NCBI RefSeq assembly: GCF_900683735.1
Contig: NZ_LR215979.1
Span: forward strand, 2,232,001-2,296,000
Length of the DNA: 64,000 nt
DNA from: Fusobacterium ulcerans ATCC 49185
Lineage (GTDB): Bacteria; Fusobacteriota; Fusobacteriia; Fusobacteriales; Fusobacteriaceae
Direction: 5' to 3'
A program made the position numbers and the translations under genes. Shown in pieces: positions 45,796 through 54,875 of the stretch. The notes below the pieces were generated by a model that worked only from the letters and a program-made list of their open reading frames with translations, made no database searches and had not been told where the DNA came from. Within the stretch, counting starts at the first letter, position 1. Each line of letters opens with the position of its first letter.

Positions 45796-47148
45796 TTATC
45801 TTTCCAGTTTATTATATAATGTAGCAAGAGATATATTCAAAGCTTTAGCTGTTTTTTTCTTCCCCTCTACACTGTCACCATATATCTCTATTACTTTTTT
45901 CAAATAATTCTGCTCTGCTTTCCTTACTATTTCACTAAGAGGGAGGATATTTTCATTCTCATTTATATCATTCTTTATAGTTATTGGAAGATGTTCAGCT
46001 TTTATTTCATTTCCTTCAGCCATATTAAATGTAAATTCAACAATATTTTTTAATTCTCTTATATTTCCTGGCCAGTCATATTCTTTTAATACTTTCAAAG
46101 CATTTTCATTTAATCTTACTTCTTTCCTATATTTCATTGAAAGATCACAGAGAAATTTTTCTGCTATTGCTTTTATATCATTCTTTTTCTCTCTCAATGG
46201 AGGTATAGACATAGGCATTATTGCAATTCTATAATAAAGATCTCTCCTGAAAGTGTTCTCTTCTATCATTTGTTCCAGATTTTTATTAGTAGCACAAATC
46301 AGTCTTACATCTATTGGTATTTCTTTTGATCCACCAATTTTTCTTATACTTTTTTCCTGAAGCACTCTAAGAAGTTTTCCCTGCAGTCCATATTCAAGTT
46401 CTCCTATCTCATCTAAAAACAGAGTTCCTCCCTGGGCAAGTTGGAACAACCCAGTCTTACCATTTTTCTTCGCTCCTGTGAAAGACCCCTCTTCATAACC
46501 AAAAAGTTCACTCTCTATTAAATTTTTCTCAAAAGAAGCACAATTTACAGGAATAAACGGAAAATCTTTTCTTGGACTGAAATTATGAATAGCACTTGCA
46601 TAAAGTTCTTTTCCAGTTCCACTTTCCCCTGTTATCAATACATTAGAATCAGCCAGAGCTATTCTCTTTGCAAATTCTTTTACTTCCATACTTTTTTCAT
46701 CTACAGCTATAATATCATCAAAACTGTATTTCCCATTTCCTAATGTTTTTACATGCTCTTTTAAATTTTGAATTATTATTTTTGAAAGATTTAATTTTTC
46801 TGTAAGCTTATAAATATCTATCAGTTCATTAAGAAGAGATATTCCCCCTATAACCTTTCCATTTTCATAAATAGGCACCATATTTACAAGATATTCTACT
46901 TCTCCCATCTTTCTGTGAGCTCCCAGTTCCATTTTTTCATCTTTTACAACATCTGTAAGGCGGCTTCCAGGACGTACTTCAGAAAGATATTTTCCTATTA
47001 TATTTTTTTCTTCTACTTTTGTTATTCTTGTATATGCAGGATTTATGTATCTTACTATCCCTTCTTTATCTACTATAAGTATTCCATCATAAAGTGAATC
47101 AAATACAAGTTTTGCATGCCCTGTTATTTTTATCATATTATTCTCCAT
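45796..47148 (-). CDS. Sigma-54-dependent activator (PAS, AAA+, Fis-type HTH)
   Basis: A 450-residue enhancer-binding protein. The N-terminal PAS domain (about 10-115) has [20 protein letters not shown] and probably binds a small ligand. The AAA+ domain (about 145-385) has Walker A GESGTGKE (174-181), the sigma-54 contact loop GSFTGA (221-226, Ser in place of the usual Ala), Walker B LFLDEIGE and the arginine fingers around REL. The C-terminal helix-turn-helix (about 405-450, [15 protein letters not shown]) is of the Fis type. It should act on the promoter at 45543-45557 through the three palindromes. Its start lies 11 bases inside the end of the acid phosphatase gene. Confidence 0.95.
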   Translation of the reverse strand: MENNMIKITGHAKLVFDSLYDGILIVDKEGIVRYINPAYTRITKVEEKNIIGKYLSEVRPGSRLTDVVKDEKMELGAHRKMGEVEYLVNMVPIYENGKVIGGISLLNELIDIYKLTEKLNLSKIIIQNLKEHVKTLGNGKYSFDDIIAVDEKSMEVKEFAKRIALADSNVLITGESGTGKELYASAIHNFSPRKDFPFIPVNCASFEKNLIESELFGYEEGSFTGAKKNGKTGLFQLAQGGTLFLDEIGELEYGLQGKLLRVLQEKSIRKIGGSKEIPIDVRLICATNKNLEQMIEENTFRRDLYYRIAIMPMSIPPLREKKNDIKAIAEKFLCDLSMKYRKEVRLNENALKVLKEYDWPGNIRELKNIVEFTFNMAEGNEIKAEHLPITIKNDINENENILPLSEIVRKAEQNYLKKVIEIYGDSVEGKKKTAKALNISLATLYNKLER

Positions 47149-47935
47149 TCCATATTTTTAAACTTTTGTATCTTAACTCAAGTTTCTCCTCTGGAGTCTT
47201 TTTCCAATAATCCTTATATAGTCCTCCCTCCCAATCTCCATACATTGGATTTGGAAAAACTATATATTTAACTCCATATTCAGCCTTATTTTTATCCACA
47301 TGTTTTATTCTTTCCTCATTGCCTTTTTTCCTAATTTCAGAATCAAAATCATCTAAGTTATCCCCTAAAAGCATTACTATTTCATATCCACTTTTTTCTA
47401 TTTGCTTTCTTCTTTTTGCTTTATCTGATGTTTCTTTTACCAGTAAAAGAGTTTCTTCTGTAACTTCTGGAAATCCTAAAGCTATGAGATTTTCCTTTAT
47501 AGCATCAAATTCCTTATGAGAACGATTAGATATATAAAACATCTTGCCACCATTTTCATTTACATATTTTGAAAATTCAACAGCTCCTGGTATAGCTTCT
47601 GCTTCCTTTGCTTGAGCCCATTTGTGCCATGCATCTGAACTGTATGTCACCCCATTTTCTATCTGCCACCCTGCCATTTTTCCATTATCTACCAATGTTT
47701 CATCGAGATCAGACACCACTGCCTTTTTCTTTCCATCTTTTGCTTTTATATTATCAAAAGATAATTTTGCTGTATTAAAAGTCTGATACACTAATGCTCT
47801 ATATTCTCCTGACTTCTGCATCCAAAGAGTTGCAAGCACCATTTGATCAACAAGTCTTCCATTCATATCCTTTTTTAACTCTTCTCCAAATAAAAGGCTT
47901 GTAACTATAAATAGACCCAAAATTATTTTTTTCAA
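47138..47935 (-). CDS. Class C (e(P4)-type) HAD acid phosphatase / 5'-nucleotidase, secreted
   Basis: A 265-residue exported phosphatase. A signal peptide covers about 1-17 but has no lipobox Cys, so unlike Haemophilus e(P4) it is not a lipoprotein. The nucleophile motif [12 protein letters not shown], the Thr/Ser motif [10 protein letters not shown], the Lys-bearing helix and the GDNLDDFD metal motif are present. The family cleaves nucleoside monophosphates such as NMN and 5'-nucleotides in the periplasm. TTG is the start codon, with GGGGG 7 bases before it. It is co-transcribed with the overlapping sigma-54 activator gene, with no obvious functional link. Confidence 0.88.
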   Translation of the reverse strand: MKKIILGLFIVTSLLFGEELKKDMNGRLVDQMVLATLWMQKSGEYRALVYQTFNTAKLSFDNIKAKDGKKKAVVSDLDETLVDNGKMAGWQIENGVTYSSDAWHKWAQAKEAEAIPGAVEFSKYVNENGGKMFYISNRSHKEFDAIKENLIALGFPEVTEETLLLVKETSDKAKRRKQIEKSGYEIVMLLGDNLDDFDSEIRKKGNEERIKHVDKNKAEYGVKYIVFPNPMYGDWEGGLYKDYWKKTPEEKLELRYKSLKIWNGE

Positions 47936-47970
47936 TTTTATGCCCCCATTTTTATATATTTTCTATATCA

Positions 47971-47998
47971 ATTATACTATAAGAATCTATTATTTCAA
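47971..47998 (-). promoter_or_regulatory. Promoter of the acid phosphatase-activator operon
   Basis: On the minus strand TTGAAA (47998-47993), 16 bases, TATAAT (47976-47971), 36 bases before the TTG start. Confidence 0.65.
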
Positions 47999-48020
47999 GA
48001 ATACATTTTTTTAATCCTAA

Positions 48021-48064
48021 TAAAAAAGAATGACTGAAAGCTAAATTTTACTTTAAGTCATTCT
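48021..48064 (-). terminator. Terminator of the Na/Pi transporter gene
   Basis: AGAATGACT (48027-48035) and AGTCATTCT (48056-48064), a perfect 9-bp stem followed on the minus strand by TTTTTATT. Confidence 0.8.
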
Positions 48065-48081
48065 ACCTATTTAAATTTATT

Positions 48082-49707
48082 TTAGATACTGTATACCTCT
48101 ATAATATTAAAGATATGATCTCTTACTCTTCTGTAATGATTTAAAATATCCATATAACTTGTAGTAAGCATAGCTATTGGATTTTCCTGTCCACCATCTT
48201 GAAGATGTATCTGTTTTGCCTTTCTATATTTTTCAGTTATTTTGTTAGCTTTGGTTATAGCTTTCACAAGTATATCTCTATTTTTTAAAGCATAAGCTGT
48301 ATTTACATTTCTAAATAGTTCTCTTGTATCTTCATTAAATTCCTTCAATGTACTTTTTTCTTCATCAGTAAGGCTTATAGAGTTGTCCTGGAGTTTTTTA
48401 AGCGAATTAGTTACTCTCATGAGATAATCACTGATAGTTTCATATTCATCACACACTTCCAGATTATTTCTAGTATCCATTTTCATTTTATCAGTTATAT
48501 TCTTATTCAATATCACAAAGTTTGCATCTGTTATTTCTTTCTGAAAAAGGTCTAGATCATTTTCTATTTTTCTCATTTGAGCTACTTTTTCCTCAGTTAT
48601 AAATTCATCATTTATATAAATATTATCTAGAGCTCCAAACATTTCTTCAATATATTTTCCCATTGTAAGTATTTCTGTCTTTGTCTGCCCTACAACCACG
48701 CTTGGAGTTTTAAGCATAAGAAAATCAATTTTAGTAACTCTTTCATCTTTTTTTCCATCATCTTTTACTATTTTAGTTAAAAGGTCAGCCATAACCCCTA
48801 TAAAAGGAGTAAATATTATCACATTAGTCACATTAAACATTGTATGAGCTGTGGCTATTGCCATAGTTATATTGGCCTCTGGACTTCCAAAATTTGAAAG
48901 AAATTTTAAATAATATGGAAAGACTGCTGTTACCCATATAACTCCCAAAGTATTTATAATAGTATGAGCATAAGCAGCTCTCTTAGCATTTACATTTGCA
49001 TTTAATGTTGCGAGTATAGCAGTTATTGTAGTTCCAACATTTTCTCCAAGAACTAAAGCAACAGCTGTTGGATAATCAATAAGTCCTTGAACTGCAAGAG
49101 TTATTGTAATACCCAGTGTAGCAGATGATGATTGAACAACAGCAGTTATCAATGCCCCAATTGCTGCAACTTTTATTACTCCAAAATATGTATCAGCAGA
49201 GAACATATGAAACATACTCACAAATTCTGGCATACTTCTAATAGGTTTCAATCCATTGCTCATTAATTGAAGTCCTAAAAAAATCATTCCAAGCCCCATA
49301 AAAGTAAGAGCTTTTGTTTTTGCCCTATCTCCTTTTAAAAACATATATAATATAGCTCCTGCCCCAACAATTGGCAGCCCATATTTCCCTATATTCAATA
49401 CAAGTATCCATCCTGTTATTGTAGTTCCTATATTAGCTCCAAATATTACTCCAAGTGCCTGTTTAAGCGTCAGTAATGAAGCATTTACGAATCCGATTGT
49501 CATAACTGTACTTACAGATGATGATTGAACCAACATAGTTACTCCCATTCCCATAAGTATGGCCATAATTCTGTTTGTTGTTAATAATGCAAGTATTTTT
49601 TTTAATCTCTGTCCTGCTAATTTCTGCATTCCTGATGACATACTATCCATTCCATAAAGAAATATTCCCAATCCCCCAAGAACATTAAAAATGATATCTA
49701 AATACAT
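48082..49707 (-). CDS. Na+/phosphate cotransporter family protein with PhoU-like tail
   Basis: A 541-residue protein. The N-terminal 310 residues hold two inverted repeats of the Na/Pi cotransporter fold, each with the QSSSxxT signature (MLVQSSSVSTVMTIGFVNA and VVQSSSATLGITITLA). The C-terminal 210 residues are helical and PhoU-like. The family (NptA/YjbB) moves inorganic phosphate with Na+, in bacteria often outward. The frame is open to 49758, but AGGAGG lies 4 bases before the ATG at 49707 (MYLDIIFNVLG), the correct start. Single gene with its own terminator. Confidence 0.9.
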   Translation of the reverse strand: MYLDIIFNVLGGLGIFLYGMDSMSSGMQKLAGQRLKKILALLTTNRIMAILMGMGVTMLVQSSSVSTVMTIGFVNASLLTLKQALGVIFGANIGTTITGWILVLNIGKYGLPIVGAGAILYMFLKGDRAKTKALTFMGLGMIFLGLQLMSNGLKPIRSMPEFVSMFHMFSADTYFGVIKVAAIGALITAVVQSSSATLGITITLAVQGLIDYPTAVALVLGENVGTTITAILATLNANVNAKRAAYAHTIINTLGVIWVTAVFPYYLKFLSNFGSPEANITMAIATAHTMFNVTNVIIFTPFIGVMADLLTKIVKDDGKKDERVTKIDFLMLKTPSVVVGQTKTEILTMGKYIEEMFGALDNIYINDEFITEEKVAQMRKIENDLDLFQKEITDANFVILNKNITDKMKMDTRNNLEVCDEYETISDYLMRVTNSLKKLQDNSISLTDEEKSTLKEFNEDTRELFRNVNTAYALKNRDILVKAITKANKITEKYRKAKQIHLQDGGQENPIAMLTTSYMDILNHYRRVRDHIFNIIEVYSI

Positions 49708-49982
49708 TCTTCCTCCTAAGTTTTTATAAACATCTTCAACTGAAAAATATACTATCATTCTAATGTTATTCTATTGTTAATTCTATGTAAAAATTGTGTA
49801 AAAAAATATTATTTCCCCTTAAACCTTTGTTTTTCCTGGATTTAAAAAGAATATTTTTATTAAAATTTCTGTATTTTTTTTATATTCTGTTGTAAAAAAT
49901 ATGTGAATATATAAAAAATAGAATATTATCTCTTGGAATGCAGACCAAAGACTATAGATAATTTTAATCATCTACAGCCTGA

Positions 49983-50006
49983 GGCAACTTGTAGGTTGTC
50001 TTTTTT
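49983..50006 (+). terminator. Terminator at the end of a structured leader
   Basis: GGCAAC (49983-49988) and GTTGTC (49995-50000) with one G-T pair, then TTTTTT. The preceding 60 bases can fold: TAGAT/ATCTA around 49956-49975, and CTACA/TGTAG or CAGCCT/AGGTTG as alternatives to the terminator. This is the layout of an attenuator or riboswitch, placed ahead of a decayed transporter gene. No known family recognised. Confidence 0.5.
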
Positions 50007-50020
50007 ATTTTAAAATTAAT

Positions 50021-50299
50021 CCAGACTTAATCTCCTACAATTTGTATATTTTTTCTACTACTTTCATTCCAGTACTGCTTTGTAGATGGATTTACTGCTG
50101 TGGGAAGAATAAAGATAGTTTTTTTCTTTCGATGTTTAGAAAATCAACATATGTTTGTGGATATATGTTTACTCTCACTGATTTTTATAGGGACTAGAAA
50201 TGCTTTCTACACTCGACCTTTATGTGATTTTATAGAAGCTGTGACTCCAACTGTAGTATTCTACTTTGTATTTAACAAACACTTGAAAAAAAGAGACCA
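50021..50299 (+). pseudogene. Remnant of a MATE-family transporter (C-terminal part, frameshifted)
   Basis: Two plus-strand frames together read like the end of a MATE protein. Frame one (from 50021 to the stop at 50195) gives an IYCCGKNKDSFFLSMFRK segment, like the loop before helix 11. The +1 frame then gives NAFYTRPLCDFIEAVTP and a final hydrophobic helix ending in FNKHLKK, like the last helix. At least one frameshift lies between about 50130 and 50190, and the N-terminal three quarters of the gene are missing. Assignment is by pattern only. Confidence 0.4.
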
Positions 50300-50335
50300 G
50301 AGATTAGTGAAAATTAATCTGCATGGTCTCTTTTT
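50288..50335. terminator. Terminator of the D-amino-acid deacylase operon
   Basis: AAAAAGAGACC (50288-50298) and GGTCTCTTTTT (50325-50335), an 11-bp stem with an inner AGATTA/TAATCT pairing, with T-runs on both strands. It follows the transporter gene on the minus strand. Confidence 0.88.
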
Positions 50336-50361
50336 AGATTTAGTTTTTAGGAAGTAAATAT

Positions 50362-51681
50362 TTAGAATAATTTCATTCCGACGAAAGACCAGATGAAAAT
50401 ATAGATAAGAACAACCATTGAAACTCCCCATCCTGCATAGAGCATCGCTTTGATATTATTTGATCTGGCAATTCCCATAGGACTAATCATATTAGTTCCT
50501 GGATAGATAGAACTTGTTATTCTTGAAGCTGCAATTAGAGCTATCGCCCACATTTCCATAGGGACATCTGTGACTTTTAAAGCTGGTAAAAACAGATCAT
50601 GTGTTATCTGCATTTGAGCCACTGCTGCTCCATTTATTCCAAATGCACCAACTATACTTCCCACTATGACAAGAGTTGTCTTTCCTCCTTTATTTATTAA
50701 TGGCATAAATAAATTACTTAATGCTTCAAATCCTCCACCAATGTTTATTAACTCCATAAAGACATTTAAGAATATGAAAAGTAAAAATAGTTTTGCCTGT
50801 TTTGATATTCCTATTCCTAACTCTTTAAAAGTATCATCTAAACCTAAACCTCCAGCTACTCCTATTATAGAAGAAAGAATTAGCATTACAATAATTGTAT
50901 AGTTTGTTCCCTGTTTTGTAAGCAGTCCATATCCCACCATTACCATAAACGAGATACAAAATAGAGTAGTTGTTCTTTTTTGTTTTTGATTGGGAACAAA
51001 TTTTTCTTCAAGCTCTTTAGTCAAATCATATTTTTCTTTTCCCCTTGTTTTTTTTTGTATTTTCAGAGCTAGAAAATATATTGAAATCAGCCAGATTATC
51101 CCAAAAGGTAAGGCGGCCCATATCATCATTTTGCTATATGATAATCCTGTTATAGCCAGTAAGGTTACTACTGGTCCTGTAAATGGTCCCCATATGAGCC
51201 CAGTTTCCCCTGAGGTTTGGAAAACAGCTCCAACTGTACTTGGAGTAAGACCAACAGCAGCTACAACTGGTATTAGAATGGGAGCTATTATAGAGCACCC
51301 ACCAGCTAATGTTCCTAGCAGTCCACAAATCAGGACACATGAAAACATCACTGCTAAAATAGCCTTTTTTTCATTGTTTACCCCTATCTTATTTATTATC
51401 CAAGTGACCATAGTCTGACTGACTCCAGTTTTTGTCATTAGATGTCCTAAACCACTTCCCAGTATGATTATAAATCCAACTATTCCTAATGATGAACCCA
51501 ATGATTTAGCAAATAATTTTCCTATTGATTCTGGACTTTGTCTTGTTATAAAATATCCAAAAATAATAGCAACTCCAGTAGCACCTGTACTGTTTTTTTC
51601 TTTAAATGCTAATATCAAATATACTATCATAGGAATCAATGCAATTAAAGAAGGCGGTTCAAATAAAATTTTTATATCCAT
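50362..51681 (-). CDS. NhaC/GntP-like secondary transporter
   Basis: A 439-residue inner-membrane protein with about 11-12 helices. Re-entrant-type segments TLAGGCSIIAPILIPVVAAVG (about 122-142) and NGAAVAQMQITHDLFLPAL, each followed by Gly/Pro-rich turns, place it in the ion-transporter superfamily of NhaC, GntP and CitMHS. The exact family is not certain. Two bases separate it from the deacylase gene, so it very likely moves the product or substrate of that enzyme (an amino acid, acyl-amino acid or counter-ion). Last gene of the operon. Confidence 0.7.
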   Translation of the reverse strand: MDIKILFEPPSLIALIPMIVYLILAFKEKNSTGATGVAIIFGYFITRQSPESIGKLFAKSLGSSLGIVGFIIILGSGLGHLMTKTGVSQTMVTWIINKIGVNNEKKAILAVMFSCVLICGLLGTLAGGCSIIAPILIPVVAAVGLTPSTVGAVFQTSGETGLIWGPFTGPVVTLLAITGLSYSKMMIWAALPFGIIWLISIYFLALKIQKKTRGKEKYDLTKELEEKFVPNQKQKRTTTLFCISFMVMVGYGLLTKQGTNYTIIVMLILSSIIGVAGGLGLDDTFKELGIGISKQAKLFLLFIFLNVFMELINIGGGFEALSNLFMPLINKGGKTTLVIVGSIVGAFGINGAAVAQMQITHDLFLPALKVTDVPMEMWAIALIAASRITSSIYPGTNMISPMGIARSNNIKAMLYAGWGVSMVVLIYIFIWSFVGMKLF

Positions 51682-51683
51682 AA

Positions 51684-53306
51684 CTATTCACCTCTTTTTA
51701 AAACTACTCCTGAAAATTCTTTTGTTTCCTCATCATTTATAAGTGCTATTTTTCCATTAACTATTACTGTATCTATTCCTTTTGAATATTGTTTTGGATT
51801 GGCATAAGTTGCTCTATCTTCTATTTCTTCCAAGTCAATAATAGTTATATCAGCATAATAATCTTCTGCCAGAATACCCCTATTTTTTAATCCAAGACGA
51901 TTGGCAGGCATAGAAGTCATTTTTTTGATTGCATCTTCTATTGAAAATAGATTCAAATCTCTTGCATATTTTGATATAACACGAGCATGACTTCCAAAAG
52001 CCCTTGGATGTGGTTTCCCTTGTGATAAAATTCCTGTTTCAGATAGACTCATAGCATCTGAACACACTATTGCTAAAGGATGTTTTATTATCTCTCTAAC
52101 ATCATTTTCTGACATACGTTTCAATATTACCTGTACTCTCCCTTTTTCCTTTTGTACTATGTCAAAAACTGTTTCCAATGGATCTTTTTTCCACATCTCT
52201 GCTATTTCTCTAATTGATTTTCCTTCTAATAAATGACTTTCTTCATTGAAAACAGATGCTATCACTACTTCATCCCATGAACCTAAAGTACTGATAGAAT
52301 TCTGCCAGCCTTTGATTCCTGTCTTTATATCTTCACGCATCTGTTCTCTGATTTCTTTTTCCCTAAGTCTCTCTATCAGCTTCTCAACTCCTCCTTCAAA
52401 TCCCCATGGAGGTAGTAGAGAAGAGAGTGAAGTTAGTCCAGCATCATATGGATATACATCGAAAGTCACATCCAATCCATCTGCCTGAGCTTTCTCTATT
52501 CTTTGTAATAATTGATCTGTTTTTCCCCTGTTTTTCAATCCAGCTATTTTCAAATGTGATATGTGTAAAGGAATCTCACTTTTTTCCGCTATAGTTATAG
52601 CTTCTTCTAAAGCCTCAAATATTCCGTCACTTTCTGTACGCATGTGGGTAGTATAATACCCATTATATTTTTTTACTTCCTTGCATAATTCTATTAGTTC
52701 TTCTGTACTGGTATAATCTCCTGGCAGATAAACTAACCCAGATGTGATAGCAAAAGTTCCAGCTTTCATACTTTCATTTACTATTTTTTTCATATTGTTT
52801 AATTGTTCATCTGTTGGAGCTGCCTTGGAGAAGTCCATTTCATTTATTCTCACTACCCCCTGAGCTAACAGAGGAATAATATTTACAGCAGGAGGAGTAT
52901 TATCAATAAAATCGAAATATTCATCTAGAGTATTCCATGGTAATTTTAATTCCACAGGAATACTTCCTATCAGACGAGTAGCAAGATATTTTAGCAAATA
53001 ATCTTTCTTTTCCTCAAAAATAGGTGCTACAGCTATACCACAGTTGCCTATTACTTCAGAAGTTACCCCATCTCTTATCTTGCTGCTGGCGCATCTGTCA
53101 TATATCACTGATACATCTGAGTGTGTATGTATATCTATAAATCCTGGGCAAACCAGTTTGTTCTCAGCATCAATGATTTTTTCTGCATCCTCTTCTATTT
53201 TTCCTATTCTTATTATTTTATTTCCTTTAATTCCTATATCAGCTCTATATCTCTCTTTCCCTGTTCCATCAATTATTTTTCCATTTATGATTTTTATATC
53301 CAGCAT
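51684..53306 (-). CDS. N-acyl-D-amino-acid deacylase (D-aminoacylase)
   Basis: A 540-residue amidohydrolase that frees D-amino acids from N-acyl-D-amino acids. All metal ligands known from the Alcaligenes enzyme are present: His60 and His62 in FIDIHTHSD, Cys89 in GNCG, His221 in YYTTHMR and His251 in HISHLK. The catalytic Asp lies in AIVCSDAM. The ends form the small beta-sandwich domain (VNGKIALIND...). There is no signal peptide, so it acts in the cytoplasm after uptake. GAGGAAA precedes the ATG. Flanked by membrane proteins on both sides in one operon. Some relatives cleave D-dipeptides or related compounds, so the substrate is not certain. Confidence 0.9.
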   Translation of the reverse strand: MLDIKIINGKIIDGTGKERYRADIGIKGNKIIRIGKIEEDAEKIIDAENKLVCPGFIDIHTHSDVSVIYDRCASSKIRDGVTSEVIGNCGIAVAPIFEEKKDYLLKYLATRLIGSIPVELKLPWNTLDEYFDFIDNTPPAVNIIPLLAQGVVRINEMDFSKAAPTDEQLNNMKKIVNESMKAGTFAITSGLVYLPGDYTSTEELIELCKEVKKYNGYYTTHMRTESDGIFEALEEAITIAEKSEIPLHISHLKIAGLKNRGKTDQLLQRIEKAQADGLDVTFDVYPYDAGLTSLSSLLPPWGFEGGVEKLIERLREKEIREQMREDIKTGIKGWQNSISTLGSWDEVVIASVFNEESHLLEGKSIREIAEMWKKDPLETVFDIVQKEKGRVQVILKRMSENDVREIIKHPLAIVCSDAMSLSETGILSQGKPHPRAFGSHARVISKYARDLNLFSIEDAIKKMTSMPANRLGLKNRGILAEDYYADITIIDLEEIEDRATYANPKQYSKGIDTVIVNGKIALINDEETKEFSGVVLKRGE

Positions 53307-53315
53307 AATTTCCTC

Positions 53316-53969
53316 CTAGTTATTATTTTTTTTGTTCATAACATAAACCAATCTGGCACTACTGATTCCTCCAATTACTGTACATAGAGTTACTATACCA
53401 CTAGGTACTCCCAGTTTAGGTAGAACAAGGAAAATAAGTACAGTTAATATTATAGTAAGTATACCTATTTTTCTATCTTTAGACATCATGTCTATATATA
53501 CTGCTGCAAATAGAGATGGTAATATATATGTAAATGAACTTAGAATAAATTTAGGAAGATAAGGCATTATCCCTGCTCCAATCAGAACAAATATACTAAG
53601 AAAACTGAATGTTATAAAATTTGAAGCTGCTACTCCCAATGTAGCTATAACATCTCCCTCTGGAGTTCCTCCTTCATACCCAGTTACCTTCTGTGCCATT
53701 CTGGCTGCTGGCATACGAATATCCCCAACAGATCCAGATAACCATGACATATATGTTCCCCCAGTTCCCAATACTCCAAAGTATGATAATGGTTGTACTA
53801 TCCAGCTAACAAATCTGGCAGAAGCAACAAGTACAAACAGTGTTATGAATTTTGAAGGAAAAACGTGGTGTATTACTGCCAAATAAAGTACTGGAAAGAA
53901 GTTAAAAATAATTGCCAGTGATAAAGTGATGGTTCCTATTTTAATAGATGCTTTAGTAAAACTGCTCAT
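53316..53969 (-). CDS. Membrane protein paired with the DUF5058-type protein
   Basis: A 217-residue protein with about five or six membrane helices and few charged loops. I do not recognise its family by name. A conserved-looking central loop (WLSGSVGDIRMPAARMAQKVTGYEGGTPEGD) contains charged residues between helices. It starts 13 bases after the DUF5058-type gene with GGGAGG in front and lies 9 bases before the deacylase, so the pair is likely a two-part permease for the deacylase substrate. Confidence 0.7.
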   Translation of the reverse strand: MSSFTKASIKIGTITLSLAIIFNFFPVLYLAVIHHVFPSKFITLFVLVASARFVSWIVQPLSYFGVLGTGGTYMSWLSGSVGDIRMPAARMAQKVTGYEGGTPEGDVIATLGVAASNFITFSFLSIFVLIGAGIMPYLPKFILSSFTYILPSLFAAVYIDMMSKDRKIGILTIILTVLIFLVLPKLGVPSGIVTLCTVIGGISSARLVYVMNKKNNN

Positions 53970-53982
53970 AAATTTCCTCCCT

Positions 53983-54702
53983 TTAAAGATATAATTTTAT
54001 TGCATTTGTTATCAGCATTCCACAGAGCATTGCAATTCCTAAGGAAATTTCTTGAATTCTCTGATTTTTTCCAAATAATTTTCCTAGAGCCAGCATTACA
54101 ATTGCAGATATTACTGCTGCCAGTATATAGTAGTTCGGTTTTCCAATTATGTTGCTTGTCAATAGATATCCAAATACTCCCAATACAGAACCTTTCATCA
54201 ATAGTTTTATCCATTTAGGGTCATATTTAGTATTTAATTTTTCAACCATAATTCCCATTTTTCCAGCACATAATAGTGCCATTATCATCCAGCCAACATT
54301 GTTTAATGCCATTGCCCATAGAGAATAACTGAATGCTTCTACTCCATAGCCTGCTGCTCCAGGCTCAACTCCAAATACACTGGCTCCTATAGATACCTGA
54401 GCAATTTCTGATCTTCCTGCTCCTACATCGTTGATACGCATCCAAGCATTAGGGGCTCCAACTACTGCTATTAAAGACATTAGTATTACTATTTGAGCCA
54501 CAGTAGGACCTATGGAAGTCACCATTGCTGATCTGATTCCCTCTTTTATTTTCTGCTGATCCATTCCCAGATTCTTACTTTCTTTCAAACTTACTTTTAC
54601 AAAGAGGACACTTTGAATTATAAGTACTAACATCATAAAACTGCATGCTATCCACATTCCATAGCTGTTCATTATTTCATTTAATTTCAATCCAGTTTCC
54701 AT
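53983..54702 (-). CDS. DUF5058-type membrane protein
   Basis: A 239-residue protein with about six membrane helices, matching the pattern I know as DUF5058: SLKESKNLGMDQQKIKEG after the first helix, IGPTVAQIVILMSLIAVVGAPNAWMRINDVGAGRSEI in the middle, and NNVGWMIMALLCAGKMG. The function of the family is unknown. First gene of the deacylase operon. The conserved loop with Arg and Asp/Glu residues and the pairing with a second small membrane protein suggest a two-component carrier. Upstream lie tandem 9-bp repeats (54781-54800). Confidence 0.75.
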   Translation of the reverse strand: METGLKLNEIMNSYGMWIACSFMMLVLIIQSVLFVKVSLKESKNLGMDQQKIKEGIRSAMVTSIGPTVAQIVILMSLIAVVGAPNAWMRINDVGAGRSEIAQVSIGASVFGVEPGAAGYGVEAFSYSLWAMALNNVGWMIMALLCAGKMGIMVEKLNTKYDPKWIKLLMKGSVLGVFGYLLTSNIIGKPNYYILAAVISAIVMLALGKLFGKNQRIQEISLGIAMLCGMLITNAIKLYL

Positions 54703-54780
54703 ACATTTCCTCCATTTTTATATATTTTGTTACATTTTTAATTCGTTTTTTACAATATATCATAAAGACTTTTGACTGTA

Positions 54781-54800
54781 TATTGTCTTAATATTGTCTT
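54781..54800. promoter_or_regulatory. Tandem operator repeats upstream of the deacylase operon
   Basis: TATTGTCTT occurs at 54781-54789 and 54792-54800, an 11-base period (one helical turn). A partial inverted copy, ACAATAT, lies nearer the genes at about 54752-54758. On the minus strand AGACAA / TATGAT-type promoter bases overlap the repeats. The regulator encoded at 54874-56178 is the likely ligand. Confidence 0.5.
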
Positions 54801-54825
54801 TAAGTGAATTTTATGAAATTTATAT

Positions 54826-54875
54826 AAAAAAAGCTGAAAAATTCAGCAAGTATTTCACTAATTTTTCAGCTTTTT
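54826..54875. terminator. Terminator of the regulator gene
   Basis: AAAAAGCTGAAAAATT (54828-54843) and AATTTTTCAGCTTTTT (54860-54875), a perfect 16-bp stem that runs into the stop codon of the regulator gene. On the minus strand it is followed by T. Confidence 0.85.

Larger units (their letters stand above)
49708..50361. other. 654-bp region without an intact gene
   Basis: It holds, from left to right: the upstream region of the Na/Pi gene, a structured plus-strand leader ending in a terminator (49918-50006), the decayed C-terminal end of a MATE-type gene (50021-50299) and the terminator of the D-amino-acid operon (50288-50335). Confidence 0.6.

Noticed and set aside
50100-50357. 85-codon plus-strand ORF as an intact gene
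   Set aside because: It starts at a GTG without a ribosome-binding site and its last 20 codons run through the terminator hairpin at 50288-50335. It is better explained as part of a frameshifted MATE remnant.
53966-54214. Second minus-strand ORF overlapping the DUF5058-type gene
   Set aside because: A shadow frame rich in Cys, Asn and Trp; the larger frame has membrane helices and good operon spacing.
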